Below, one piece after another: positions 7,787 to 16,242 of a stretch of 38,353 bases of DNA. The position numbers were made by a program, and so were the translations under genes. Position 1 is the first letter of the stretch. Each line of letters opens with the position of its first letter. The stretch covers positions 1-38,353 of the forward strand of contig JAXGTD010000024.1 of the NCBI GenBank assembly GCA_040775095.1, given 5' to 3'. The notes under the pieces are model-generated. The model was not told the DNA's origin and did not search any database. It saw nothing but the letters and a program-made list of their open reading frames with translations. Source of the DNA: JAXGTD01 sp040775095 (GTDB taxonomy: Bacteria > Pseudomonadota > Gammaproteobacteria > Chromatiales > Chromatiaceae).

Positions 7787-8626
7787 ATGCAGCCATACCT
7801 CGACCTGCTCCGAGACGTCGTCGACCAAGGCGCCGACAAGGCCGACCGCACTGGCGTGGGCACCCGCTCGGTGTTTGGCCGACAGCTGCACCTGGACCTC
7901 GCCGCCGGCTTCCCCCTGCTGACGACCAAGCGCATCCATCTCAAGAGCGTGGTCCACGAGTTGCTGTGGTTTCTGTCCGGCTCCACCAACAACGAGCAGC
8001 TCCGCGAACAGGGGGTCACCATTTGGGACGAATGGGCCGCGGACGACGGCGGGCTGGGGCCAATCTATGGCAAACAATGGCGCAGCTGGGCGGCGCCGGA
8101 CGGTCGCACCATCGACCAGATCTCGGACGTGGTTGCGGCGATCCGCGACGAGCCCGACTCCCGCCGGCTGGTGGTCAGCGCCTGGAACCCGGCGGATCTG
8201 CCGCTGGCCAGGCTGTCCCCGCGGGAGAACGCGGCCGCCGGGCGCATGGCGCTCGCGCCCTGTCACTGCCTGTTCCAGTTCTATGTCCAGCAGGGGCGGC
8301 TGTCCTGTCATCTCTATCAGCGCAGCGCCGACCTGTTCCTCGGGGTGCCCTTCAATATCGCCAGCTACGCGCTGTTGACCCACATGGTGGCGCAACAGTG
8401 CGACCTCGCAGCGGGACATTTCGTGCACAGCTTCGGCGATCTGCACCTGTACCGGAATCACCTGAGCGATGCGATCGTATTCGAACAGCTGCGGCGCGAT
8501 CCGCGGCCCCTGCCCCGCCTGGAGATCCAGCGCCGTCCGCCGAGCCTGTTCGACTACGCGTTCGAGGATTTCGCGTTCGTCGGTTATGACCCTCATTCAC
8601 CCATCCGGGCGCCGATCGCCGTGTGA
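7787..8626 (+). CDS. thyA: Thymidylate synthase
   Basis: This 279-residue enzyme methylates dUMP to dTMP with methylenetetrahydrofolate. The N-terminal MQPYLDLLRDVVDQG, the RTGVGTRSVFG phosphate-binding loop at 21-31, IHLKSVVHELLWFLSGSTN at 50-68, the active-site LAPCH with Cys159, and FNIASYALLTHM at 189-200 are all ThyA signatures. The Escherichia coli enzyme has 264 residues. The difference here is mostly an insertion of about 13 residues between SAWNP and the catalytic loop (about 140-153), described as a finding. The ribosome-binding site is weak (GACGAGA); I chose this ATG because it aligns exactly with family N-termini. Confidence 0.96.
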   Translation: MQPYLDLLRDVVDQGADKADRTGVGTRSVFGRQLHLDLAAGFPLLTTKRIHLKSVVHELLWFLSGSTNNEQLREQGVTIWDEWAADDGGLGPIYGKQWRSWAAPDGRTIDQISDVVAAIRDEPDSRRLVVSAWNPADLPLARLSPRENAAAGRMALAPCHCLFQFYVQQGRLSCHLYQRSADLFLGVPFNIASYALLTHMVAQQCDLAAGHFVHSFGDLHLYRNHLSDAIVFEQLRRDPRPLPRLEIQRRPPSLFDYAFEDFAFVGYDPHSPIRAPIAV

Positions 8627-8695
8627 CGATCGCGTGCCACCGGCTGCCAAGGCCGGGCCCGACGTCCTGACGGTACGCCACAAGGAGAGCATCCC

Positions 8696-9712
8696 ATGAC
8701 AGAAGCCCTGATCGACTACGGTCTGTTCGCCGCGAAGACCATGACCCTGATCGGCTTCATCGGCCTGGTCCTGCTCGCGCTGATGCGCGCGAGCCGCTCT
8801 GGCGTCAGCGAGGCCGAGGACGATACCGGTCACCTCGAGGTGATCGACCTCAACGATCGTCTCGACCACATGGCCGACGCGATCCGCCACGCATCGCTGC
8901 CGCACAAGGCTTACAAGAAGGCGCGCAGGGCGCACCGCAAGGCCGAGCGCATGCGCGCGAAGGCGCAAGTGGGCACGCGGCGGCGGCTGTTCGTGATCGA
9001 TTTCAAGGGCGACATCCTCGCCAGCGAGGTCAGCGGGCTGCGGGAGGCCATCTCCGCCGTGCTGCTGGACAAGCGCGCGGATGACGAGGTGTTCGTCCGG
9101 CTGGAGAATGCCGGCGGCGCGGTGCATGAGCATGGGCTGGCGGCCTCTCAGCTGTTGCGCCTGCGCGCCCGCGGCATCCCCCTGACCGTCGCGGTCGACC
9201 GGGTGGCCGCCAGCGGCGGATACCTGATGGCCTGCGTCGCCGACCGGATCCTGGCGGCACCGTTCGCGCTCATCGGCTCCATCGGCGTGTTGGCCGAGCT
9301 GCCCAACTTCCATCGCCTGCTGGAGCGCAACGGGATCGATTTCGAGCTGCACACCGCCGGCGACTATAAGCGCACGCTGACGCTCTTTGGTGAGAACACC
9401 GATGACGGTCGCGCCAAGCTCAGGCAGCAGCTTGAGGAGACCCACGGCCAGTTCAAGGACTTCATCCTGCGTCACCGCGCCCATCTGGACCTCGACCAGG
9501 TGGCCACCGGCGAGTACTGGCATGGCGAGCAGGCCCTGGCACTAGGACTGGTCGACGAGATTGGCACCAGTGACGACTATCTGGTCGCGGCCAGCGCGGA
9601 GGCCGACATCTACCGCGTGCGCCTCAAGGTGAAGAAGAGGCCGATGCAACGCCTGCTGGCATCACTACGGCTGGCGGCGGCGAACCTTGCCGCCCGAGTG
9701 CTGGCGCGTTGA
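8696..9712 (+). CDS. sohB: Inner-membrane S49-family protease SohB
   Basis: This 338-residue serine protease has an N-terminal membrane segment (about residues 11-30) and a charged linker, followed by the S49 (SppA-like) domain. The nucleophile is Ser173 in VAASGGYLMAC and the general base Lys225 in AGDYKRTLT. Their 52-residue spacing equals that of bacterial SppA dyads as I recall them. LENAGGAVHEHGLAA at 136-150 is typical of SohB. It should be anchored in the inner membrane with the catalytic domain in the periplasm. The ATG is preceded by AAGGAG at good spacing. There is no operon partner with under 60 bp spacing. Confidence 0.93.
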   Translation: MTEALIDYGLFAAKTMTLIGFIGLVLLALMRASRSGVSEAEDDTGHLEVIDLNDRLDHMADAIRHASLPHKAYKKARRAHRKAERMRAKAQVGTRRRLFVIDFKGDILASEVSGLREAISAVLLDKRADDEVFVRLENAGGAVHEHGLAASQLLRLRARGIPLTVAVDRVAASGGYLMACVADRILAAPFALIGSIGVLAELPNFHRLLERNGIDFELHTAGDYKRTLTLFGENTDDGRAKLRQQLEETHGQFKDFILRHRAHLDLDQVATGEYWHGEQALALGLVDEIGTSDDYLVAASAEADIYRVRLKVKKRPMQRLLASLRLAAANLAARVLAR

Positions 9713-9933
9713 GCCGCAATGCCGCCCGCCCCGACATACGAGGTCCGGACAGCATGCCGGTGCGGGGGCGACGCGAGATACCGCGTGCGGCTGCAACGGG
9801 TTTGCCGGGGCTGTGCGGGGAGACACGGGGTCGGCCCCCCTGGGATCCGTGCGCTGCCCGTCGGCCGATCGCCTACAATGAGAGGATCAGCCCCGTTGCA
9901 GAAGTCAAGCAGACCCGTCGCCGCCCTGTCCCG

Positions 9934-10983
9934 ATGCAGACTCCAGCCGGCCTGACCCTGCGCCGCCCTCTCCGCCGGGGGACCCGCCCCGCGTTGCCGC
10001 GCCGGCGCACGAGAGCGGCCCCGGCGCGGGTACTCGGCATGCTCATGGCGCTGCTGCCGAGCCTGGCGGCGCTGGCGGCGGACCCCGTCGATCCGGCTTC
10101 CGCGTTGCCATTGCGCGGTGACACCAAGGCCGCGTTGACGCTCGCGACCGACGAGCTCAGGCAGGCGAACCGGCGTTTGGCCGAACAGGCGGATGCGCTG
10201 CAGCGGTTGCTCGAGCGCATCGATGACTCCCTGGCCCCGGCGTCGCACCGCGTGGCGCCAGGACGGGATGCCGCGGCCGGAGCGCGTGCCCCAGACGCGG
10301 GGCCGCCCGCCATCGCGTCGGAGAACGGGCGAGCGCTGACCGAAGAGAATGCGCGCCTGCGATTCGCGCTCGACTCCGCGCAACGGCGCCTCGACGTGCT
10401 CGTCGAGCAGTTCGTCGCGGCACAGCAGGCCCGGCAGGTCGCCGAGGCCAATGCGCTGGTGGCGACCGGCCAGGTCGCGGCGCTCGAGGCGAGGCAGCAA
10501 CAGCAACAGCTGGGGCAGAGCGAGGCGATGTTGCGTGCCGAAAAGGCCGAAAAGCTGCGCGCGGCGCTGGAGGAAGAGCAGGCCCGGATACGCACCGAGA
10601 ACGAGAAGCTCAAGAGCGAGCTGGAGACCGCCAGGCTGCGCCAGAACGAGGCACTGCAACAGACAGCCGCGCTCGAGGCCCGGCTGGCGACGGCCGAGGC
10701 GCGGGTCGGACAGTTGACTCACGACGGGGCGGCCGTGGCCGAGGCGCCGCCACCCGCGCGCGGGGGGCGCGCCGCGGCCACCGGGACACCGTCCGTGGAC
10801 CGCGCCAACGGGGCAAGGGTCAAGCCGGTCATCTACGTCGTCCGCCCAAACGACACCTTGTCGCGAATCAGCGCCCGGGTCTACGGGGATGCGAGCGCCT
10901 GGCCGCGCATCTACCGGGCCAACCGCGACCAGCTCAGCGCACCCGACCGGCTGACCGCGGGCATGACGCTGGTGCTTCCGTGA
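9934..10983 (+). CDS. Exported coiled-coil protein with C-terminal LysM domain
   Basis: This 349-residue protein has a hydrophobic stretch (VLGMLMALLPSLAALAA) ending in a likely signal-peptidase site before ADPVDP. A long Ala/Glu/Gln/Arg-rich coiled coil follows at about residues 65-270, then a low-complexity Ala-Pro-Gly linker and a C-terminal LysM domain (YVVRPNDTLSRISARVYGDASAW). LysM binds peptidoglycan, so the product is probably periplasmic or envelope-associated. The arginine-rich segment ahead of the signal sequence is unusually long. An in-frame ATG at 10039 would give a conventional short N-region, so the start is uncertain. It lies 221 bp after sohB. No specific function is recognised. 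Confidence 0.75.
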   Translation: MQTPAGLTLRRPLRRGTRPALPRRRTRAAPARVLGMLMALLPSLAALAADPVDPASALPLRGDTKAALTLATDELRQANRRLAEQADALQRLLERIDDSLAPASHRVAPGRDAAAGARAPDAGPPAIASENGRALTEENARLRFALDSAQRRLDVLVEQFVAAQQARQVAEANALVATGQVAALEARQQQQQLGQSEAMLRAEKAEKLRAALEEEQARIRTENEKLKSELETARLRQNEALQQTAALEARLATAEARVGQLTHDGAAVAEAPPPARGGRAAATGTPSVDRANGARVKPVIYVVRPNDTLSRISARVYGDASAWPRIYRANRDQLSAPDRLTAGMTLVLP

Positions 10984-11037
10984 ACGCGACCGTCGCGCCG
11001 ACGCGTGCCTGGCGATCCTGAGCCCGCGGGGGCCGCG

Positions 11038-11928
11038 ATGGGCGCGGGGCAGAAGGTCCCCGCGGCGGGCGCCTCACGCGGGGACGCGCCCCCGCCGCGG
11101 CCGTCGCTGCAGCGGCTGATCGCGGACTATGACGGTTTCCTGCTCGACGCCTACGGGGTACTGGTCGACAAGCAGCGCGCGCTGCCCGGGGCCGCGGCGT
11201 TCCTCGCGGCACTGGACGCCGCGGGGCGCCCTTGGCGGGTGGTGACCAACTCCGCCAGCCGCCTCCCCGAGGTCCTCTGCGCGGAATTCACCGCCCTGGG
11301 GGTGGCGATTCCGGCATCCCATATCCTGACATCCGGTGGCCTGGTGCGGGCCCATTTCGCGGCCAATGGGCTGGTCGGCGCCCGCTGCGCGGTGCTCGGA
11401 CCGGCCGCATCGCGGACCTATGTCGAGCGGGCCGGCGGCCGAGTCGTCGCGCTCGACCCCGATACCGATGCCGACGCCATCATCGTCGCCGACCAGCAGG
11501 GCGTGCGCTGCCTCGAGGATCTGGACCTCACGGTCAGTCTGATGCTGCGTCGGCTCGACGCGGGCCTGCCGTTGCACCTGCTGCTGTGCAATCCCGACCT
11601 GATCTATCCGCTCGCCCCGGGCCGCTATGGATTCACCGCCGGCGGCCTCGTCGCGATGCTGGAGGCGGTTCTGCGCGAGCGCTGGCCGCGGCGGGAGCTC
11701 GCCTTCGTCCGTCTGGGAAAACCCAACGCACCGCTGTTCGAGGAGGCATGCCGTCAGCTCGGCGGCCACAGGCCACTGATGATCGGGGATCAGCTCGGCA
11801 CGGACATCCTCGGTGCATCGCGGGTGGGCATCGATTCGGTGCTGGTCGGCAGCGGTCTGGCCCCACGCGACGCCGCCGGGGCCTGGCCGGTTCGCCCGAC
11901 CTGGTACCTCCCCTCCCTGGGGCCATGA
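11038..11928 (+). CDS. HAD-superfamily (subfamily IIA) hydrolase
   Basis: This protein of about 296 residues resembles the NagD-like HAD phosphatases. Motif I is DAYGVLVD, with the nucleophile Asp and Tyr in place of the second Asp, a pattern close to the DVWGVL form seen in one IIA branch. Motif II is VVTNSASR, followed by a cap domain. Motifs III and IV are LGKPNAPLFEEA and MIGDQLGTDILGA. It probably acts on a small phosphorylated metabolite; the substrate cannot be read from sequence. The ATG at 11038 is used here; a GTG at 11005 in the same frame would add 11 residues. The stop overlaps the next gene's ATG by 4 bp, implying coupled translation with the phosphopantetheinyl transferase. Confidence 0.85.
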   Translation: MGAGQKVPAAGASRGDAPPPRPSLQRLIADYDGFLLDAYGVLVDKQRALPGAAAFLAALDAAGRPWRVVTNSASRLPEVLCAEFTALGVAIPASHILTSGGLVRAHFAANGLVGARCAVLGPAASRTYVERAGGRVVALDPDTDADAIIVADQQGVRCLEDLDLTVSLMLRRLDAGLPLHLLLCNPDLIYPLAPGRYGFTAGGLVAMLEAVLRERWPRRELAFVRLGKPNAPLFEEACRQLGGHRPLMIGDQLGTDILGASRVGIDSVLVGSGLAPRDAAGAWPVRPTWYLPSLGP

Positions 11929-12716
11929 GCCACCCGCCTGACACCCATGCCGCGGATGCCCTGGCGCCGGAGGCGACCTGGATCGTCCCGAACGCGATGC
12001 CGCCGCTGCACACCGGCGAGGTACAGCTCTGGCGCCTGTCGCTCGCGGCGCCAGACATGCCTCGGCTGGTCAGTTGGCTCAGCCCCGACGAGCAGGCCCG
12101 CCGCCAGCGCTTTGCCCGCGACCCGGAGCGCGAGCGCTTTACCCGCGCCCGCGCGGCACTGCGCTGGCTGCTCGGCGCCTTGCTCCGCGTTCCACCGGCG
12201 GCGGTGCGTTTTCAGTATGCCGCCAATGGTCGTCCGGAGCTGGCGACCGACGCCGCCCCGGACCTGCGCTTCAACCTCTCGCATAGCGGTGACATGGCCT
12301 TGATCGGGCTGACGCGAGACGTCCGCATCGGCGTCGATCTGGAGCCACTGGAACGCCGCGTCGAGCGAGACGCGATCGTCGATCGCTGGTTCAGCCGCGC
12401 CGAGGCGGCGTGTTACCAGTCCCTGTCGCGGCCCGATCGGGTGCAGGCCTTCGCGCGGGGCTGGACCGCCAAGGAGGCCTACCTGAAGGCGGTTGGGACA
12501 GGCATTGCCGGTGGCCTGGACCAGGTCGAGGTGGCGCTGGAACCGGGCCGCCCCGCGCGGTTGCTTCGGCTCCACGGCAGTGCCACCGAGGCGCGCCACT
12601 GGAGCCTGATCGAGGTCCGGCCGGCGCCAGGCTGGCTCGGCATGGCCGCGGTGGAAGGCCCCATGCCGCGGGTGCGGCACCTGACCCTGGCCTGGGAGCT
12701 GACGCGCGCTCATTGA
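11925..12716 (+). CDS. 4'-phosphopantetheinyl transferase (Sfp/Gsp type)
   Basis: This 263-residue enzyme should transfer the phosphopantetheine arm of coenzyme A to carrier proteins of fatty-acid, polyketide or non-ribosomal peptide synthases. Family motifs are FNLSHSGD at about 116-123, GVDLEPLE at about 136-143 with the Mg ligands Asp138 and Glu140, and WTAKEAYLKAVG with Trp180, Lys183 and Glu184. The length of over 220 residues and two-domain pattern mark it as Sfp-type, not AcpS-type. The ATG overlaps the HAD gene stop by 4 bp (11925-11928). No carrier-protein or synthase gene is visible in the window, so the target is unknown. Confidence 0.93.
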   Translation: MSHPPDTHAADALAPEATWIVPNAMPPLHTGEVQLWRLSLAAPDMPRLVSWLSPDEQARRQRFARDPERERFTRARAALRWLLGALLRVPPAAVRFQYAANGRPELATDAAPDLRFNLSHSGDMALIGLTRDVRIGVDLEPLERRVERDAIVDRWFSRAEAACYQSLSRPDRVQAFARGWTAKEAYLKAVGTGIAGGLDQVEVALEPGRPARLLRLHGSATEARHWSLIEVRPAPGWLGMAAVEGPMPRVRHLTLAWELTRAH

Positions 12717-13078
12717 CAAACGGCCTGTTCCAGCCGCCCATTGCGTGGCACCTGGCGCGGATCGCCCGGGCCGGCGACCCCGCGGATGGCGCACTTGCCC
12801 GGGCCGATACGTCGCGACACGGCAGCCGTGGACGGACCGCGATGAAAGGTGCAACAGGACCGATGGCTTCCCACGCGGGTAGAATGCCCATATGGCGACC
12901 CCCGGTGATCCCCGATCCGAGAAACGGCAGTCGACCGCGATGCGCGTGACACGGGCTACCTTGATTGCGCCGACATCGGCTGCGCCGGCTCACCGCATGG
13001 GTCAACGCGCTGCGACGCCGATGGCGCGCACCGCGGGGTACGCACGCCGGCGGCCGTCCAACTGCCGTTTCTAGGCTG
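12717..13078. other. 362 bp intergenic region before the ABC export operon
   Basis: I see no gene here. The overlapping open frames are arginine- or alanine-rich shadows of flanking genes. A TAGAAT at 12880-12885 could be a -10 box for the export operon, but I find no matching -35 element at the right distance. Confidence 0.5.
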
Positions 13079-14248
13079 ATGCGCATCCTGTTCAAACCCC
13101 TGTTGCTCCTGACGCTGCTCGGCCTGGCGGCGTTGGCGTGGTGGTTCGCGGCCCGTCCGGGGGCGGTCTCGGTCCGGGTGCAGCCGGTGCAGCGGGCACG
13201 GGTCGAGGAGGTGGTCGCCAACACCCGCGCCGGGACGGTCAAGGCCTGTCGGCGCGCGAGGCTGGCGCCCGGAACGGGCGGGCAGATCGCTTCGCTTTCG
13301 GTGCGCGAGGGAGATCGGGTCGAAGCCGGACAACTGCTCCTGGAGCTCTGGAACCAAGACCTCCAGGCGCGCGTCTCCCTGGCCGAGCGTGAGGCCGATG
13401 CGAGCGAGGCCAGCGCGCGCGCGGCTTGCCTGAACGCCGACAACGCGGAGCGCGAGGCGGCACGGCAGGTGAAGCTCCAGGAGCGCCGGCTGGCCTCCGA
13501 GGAGACCGTCGATCGCGCCATCACCGGGGCCCAGGCCGGGCGCGCGGGCTGCGAGTCGGCGCGCGCCACGGCCCGGGTCGGTGCCGCGCGACTCGGCGTG
13601 GCCCAGGCCGAGCTTGAGCGCACCCGGCTGCGCGCCCCATTTGCCGGGGTCGTGGCCGAGGTCACCGGTGAGCTTGGCGAATATGTGACGCCGTCGCCGC
13701 CGGGCATCGCGACCCTGCCCGCGGTCGATCTGATCGATGACAGTTGCTATTTCATCTCCGCGCCGATCGATGAGGTGGATGCGGCCAAGGTCCAACTCGG
13801 GCTGCAGGCCCGCGTGAGCCTGGACGCGTTCGGCAGCCGTCACTTCGATGGCGTGGTGCGACGCATCGCGCCCTACGTGCTGGACACGGAGAAGCAGGCC
13901 CGAACCGTCGAGGTGGAGATCGTCATCGCGCGCCCACCACGGGACAACCCCCTGCTGGCGGGCTACAGCGCCGACGTGGAGATCGTCGTTGACGCGCACG
14001 CCGACGTCGCACGGATCCCGAGCGCGGCAATCCGTGCCGGCGAGGCACCTTCGGTCCTTGTCCTGGATCCGGGGTCCGGACGGCTGCAGGCGCGGGAGAT
14101 CCAGACAGGGCTCGCGAACTGGGACGTCACCGAGGTGCTCGCGGGCCTGAAACCTGGAGAGCGGGTGGTCCTGTCGCTCGATCGCGACGGCGTCGAGGTC
14201 GGCGCATCCGCCGTCGCCGAGGCCAACGCGGAAGGCGGCGGCGAGTGA
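13079..14248 (+). CDS. Periplasmic adaptor (HlyD/MacA-type) of an ABC exporter
   Basis: This 389-residue membrane-fusion protein has one N-terminal membrane anchor (about residues 5-24). A first biotinyl-lipoyl half (GTGGQIASLSVREGDRVEAGQ) is followed by a long alpha-helical hairpin (about 105-180) and the second lipoyl half (TRLRAPFAGVVAEVTGELGEYV). Beta-barrel and membrane-proximal domains follow, ending in ETGL-like repeats (LKPGERVV). It would bridge the inner-membrane ABC complex encoded next to a periplasmic or outer-membrane partner. The stop overlaps the GTG start of the ATPase gene by 4 bp. No outer-membrane channel gene is present nearby. The start ATG has only a weak ribosome-binding site. 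Confidence 0.9.
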   Translation: MRILFKPLLLLTLLGLAALAWWFAARPGAVSVRVQPVQRARVEEVVANTRAGTVKACRRARLAPGTGGQIASLSVREGDRVEAGQLLLELWNQDLQARVSLAEREADASEASARAACLNADNAEREAARQVKLQERRLASEETVDRAITGAQAGRAGCESARATARVGAARLGVAQAELERTRLRAPFAGVVAEVTGELGEYVTPSPPGIATLPAVDLIDDSCYFISAPIDEVDAAKVQLGLQARVSLDAFGSRHFDGVVRRIAPYVLDTEKQARTVEVEIVIARPPRDNPLLAGYSADVEIVVDAHADVARIPSAAIRAGEAPSVLVLDPGSGRLQAREIQTGLANWDVTEVLAGLKPGERVVLSLDRDGVEVGASAVAEANAEGGGE

Positions 14249-14907
14249 TCGAGCTCTCCGGTATCGACCGTCATTTCCAGGTCGGCGACCAGACGGTGCA
14301 CGCCCTGCGTCGGGTCGACCTGACCCTCGAGGAGGGCGAGTATTGCGCCATTATGGGGCCGTCCGGCTCCGGCAAGAGCACGCTCCTGAATATCCTCGGT
14401 CTGCTGGATCGGCCCGACGCCGGCCACTATCGGCTCGACGGTATCGAGACGACGACCCTCGCCGAGGAGGCCCGGGCCAGACTGCGGCGCGAGCGCATCG
14501 GGTTCGTGTTCCAGGCGTTCCACCTGGTGCCACGCCTGTCCGCGTTCGAGAACGTGGAGCTGCCGTTGGTGCTCGCCGGCATGGCGCCGCGGGAACGGCA
14601 CGAACGGGTCGCGACCGCCCTCGAGAGCCTCGGGCTCGGCCCCCGCGCCGGTCACCGGCCGGATCAGCTCTCCGGGGGTCAGCGCCAACGCGTCGCGATC
14701 GCCCGCGCCACCGTCACGCGGCCGGCGCTGATCCTCGCCGATGAGCCAACCGGAAACCTCGACCGCCGCTCCGGGGAGGACGTGATCCAGACCCTGGAGG
14801 CGCTCAATGCCCGCCGCTTGACGTTGGTGGTGGTGACACACGATCCGGTCCTCGGCGCCCGGGCCAGGCGCCGGATCCGGATGGACGACGGCGCGGTGCT
14901 CGCCTGA
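14245..14907 (+). CDS. ABC transporter ATPase, LolD/MacB type
   Basis: This 220-residue ATP-binding subunit has the Walker A motif GPSGSGKST (Lys44), the Q-loop VFQAFHLVPRLSAFENV, signature LSGGQRQRVAIARA, Walker B LILADEPTGNLD and switch His in VVVTHDP. The sequence RLSAFENVELPL and the RRSGEDV after Walker B are typical of the LolD/MacB/FtsE branch. It starts at a GTG overlapping the adaptor gene. With the adjacent adaptor and FtsX-like permease it forms a tripartite export or envelope mechanotransmission system; the substrate is unknown. Confidence 0.94.
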   Translation: MIELSGIDRHFQVGDQTVHALRRVDLTLEEGEYCAIMGPSGSGKSTLLNILGLLDRPDAGHYRLDGIETTTLAEEARARLRRERIGFVFQAFHLVPRLSAFENVELPLVLAGMAPRERHERVATALESLGLGPRAGHRPDQLSGGQRQRVAIARATVTRPALILADEPTGNLDRRSGEDVIQTLEALNARRLTLVVVTHDPVLGARARRRIRMDDGAVLA

Positions 14908-14981
14908 GTCTGAATTGCCCGGGGCGCCATCCGCGCGCACGAGCGCATGCCCCCCCGGGCCAGGTCCTTTGCCACAGTACA

Positions 14982-16187
14982 ATGCGCATCGAAGACGCCT
15001 TTCGCTTCGCCGCTCGTTCCCTGGGCGCCCATGGCACACGCAGCTGGCTCACGCTGCTGGCCGTCGCGTTGGGCACCGCGGCGGTGGTGGTGCTGAGCGC
15101 GCTCGGCGAGGGCGCCCGGCGCTACGTGCTCGAGGAGTTTACCCAGCTCGGGACCCATCTGTTGATCGTGCTCCCGGGCCGCAACGAGACCACCGGGGGG
15201 GCGCCGCCGTTGCTCGGGGAGACGCCCCGCGATCTGACCCTTGACGACGCGTTGGCGCTGCTGCGGATATCCCAGGTCGCGCGCATCGCACCGATCTCGG
15301 TGGGCGCGGCGCCGGTGTCCGCCGGCAGCCTGGCGCGTGAGGTCACGGTGCTTGGGACGACGAGCGACTTTCTCGCCATACGGCACCTGGGGCTGGCCGG
15401 CGGACGCTTCCTGCCATCGGGTGACCCGCGGCGTGGTCACCCGGTGGCAGTACTGGGCAAGACACTGGCCAGCGAGCTGTTCGGCAACAGCAACCCGATC
15501 GGCCAGTTCGTGCGCATCGGCGACCGGCGGCTCCGGGTCATCGGGTTGCTCGCCGATGCCGGGGTATCCCTCGGCGAGACCCTGTCCGACCTGGCGATCA
15601 TTCCGCTGGTGACGGCCCAACAGCTGTTCGACGACCCGGGGTTGTTTCGCATCCTGGTGGAGGCGCGTCAGCGCGAGGAGCTCGACGCGACCGCCCAGGC
15701 GATTCGCGACATCATCCAGGAACGCCACGAGGGCGAGGACGACGTCACGGTGATCTCCCAGGACGCCATGCTGAGCACCTTCGATGAGATCCTGACCGCG
15801 CTGACCCTGGGGGTGGCCGGCATCGCGGCGATCAGCCTGGCGGTGGCCGCGGTGCTGATCATGAACGTGATGCTGGTCGCGGTCTCCCAGCGTACCGCCG
15901 AGGTGGGCCTGCTCAAGGCGCTTGGCGCCCGGGAACGCCAGGTGGCGGCCCTGTTTCTCACCGAGGCGCTGCTGTTGGCCGGCGCCGGGACCCTCGCGGG
16001 CATCCTGCTGGCCTATGCGGCGGTCTGGCTGGGCAACGGCTACCTGGAGGCATTCCAGCTGCGGGTGCCGGTATGGGCCCCGCTCGCCGCGGCAGGGGTG
16101 TCGTTGACGACGGGTCTCACCTTTGGCCTGCTTCCGGCGCGCCGTGCCGCCCGGATGGACCCGGTGCTCGCGCTCGCGGGACGGTGA
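14982..16187 (+). CDS. ABC transporter permease, MacB/FtsX family
   Basis: This 401-residue inner-membrane protein has the MacB-like topology: one membrane helix near residues 22-42, a large periplasmic domain (about 45-265), and three C-terminal helices (about 275-300, 325-350, 365-390). The motifs RTAEVGLLKALGARERQV and LLPARRAARMDPVLAL are typical of FtsX-domain permeases. It lies 74 bp after the ATPase gene and is convergent with crtE 55 bp downstream. Unlike true MacB, the ATPase is a separate polypeptide here. Confidence 0.93.
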   Translation: MRIEDAFRFAARSLGAHGTRSWLTLLAVALGTAAVVVLSALGEGARRYVLEEFTQLGTHLLIVLPGRNETTGGAPPLLGETPRDLTLDDALALLRISQVARIAPISVGAAPVSAGSLAREVTVLGTTSDFLAIRHLGLAGGRFLPSGDPRRGHPVAVLGKTLASELFGNSNPIGQFVRIGDRRLRVIGLLADAGVSLGETLSDLAIIPLVTAQQLFDDPGLFRILVEARQREELDATAQAIRDIIQERHEGEDDVTVISQDAMLSTFDEILTALTLGVAGIAAISLAVAAVLIMNVMLVAVSQRTAEVGLLKALGARERQVAALFLTEALLLAGAGTLAGILLAYAAVWLGNGYLEAFQLRVPVWAPLAAAGVSLTTGLTFGLLPARRAARMDPVLALAGR

Positions 16188-16242
16188 CCGACTGGCCAGG
16201 TCCCGCCCGAGTGAAACGCCAGGTGCCGGGCAACGCTGGTGC

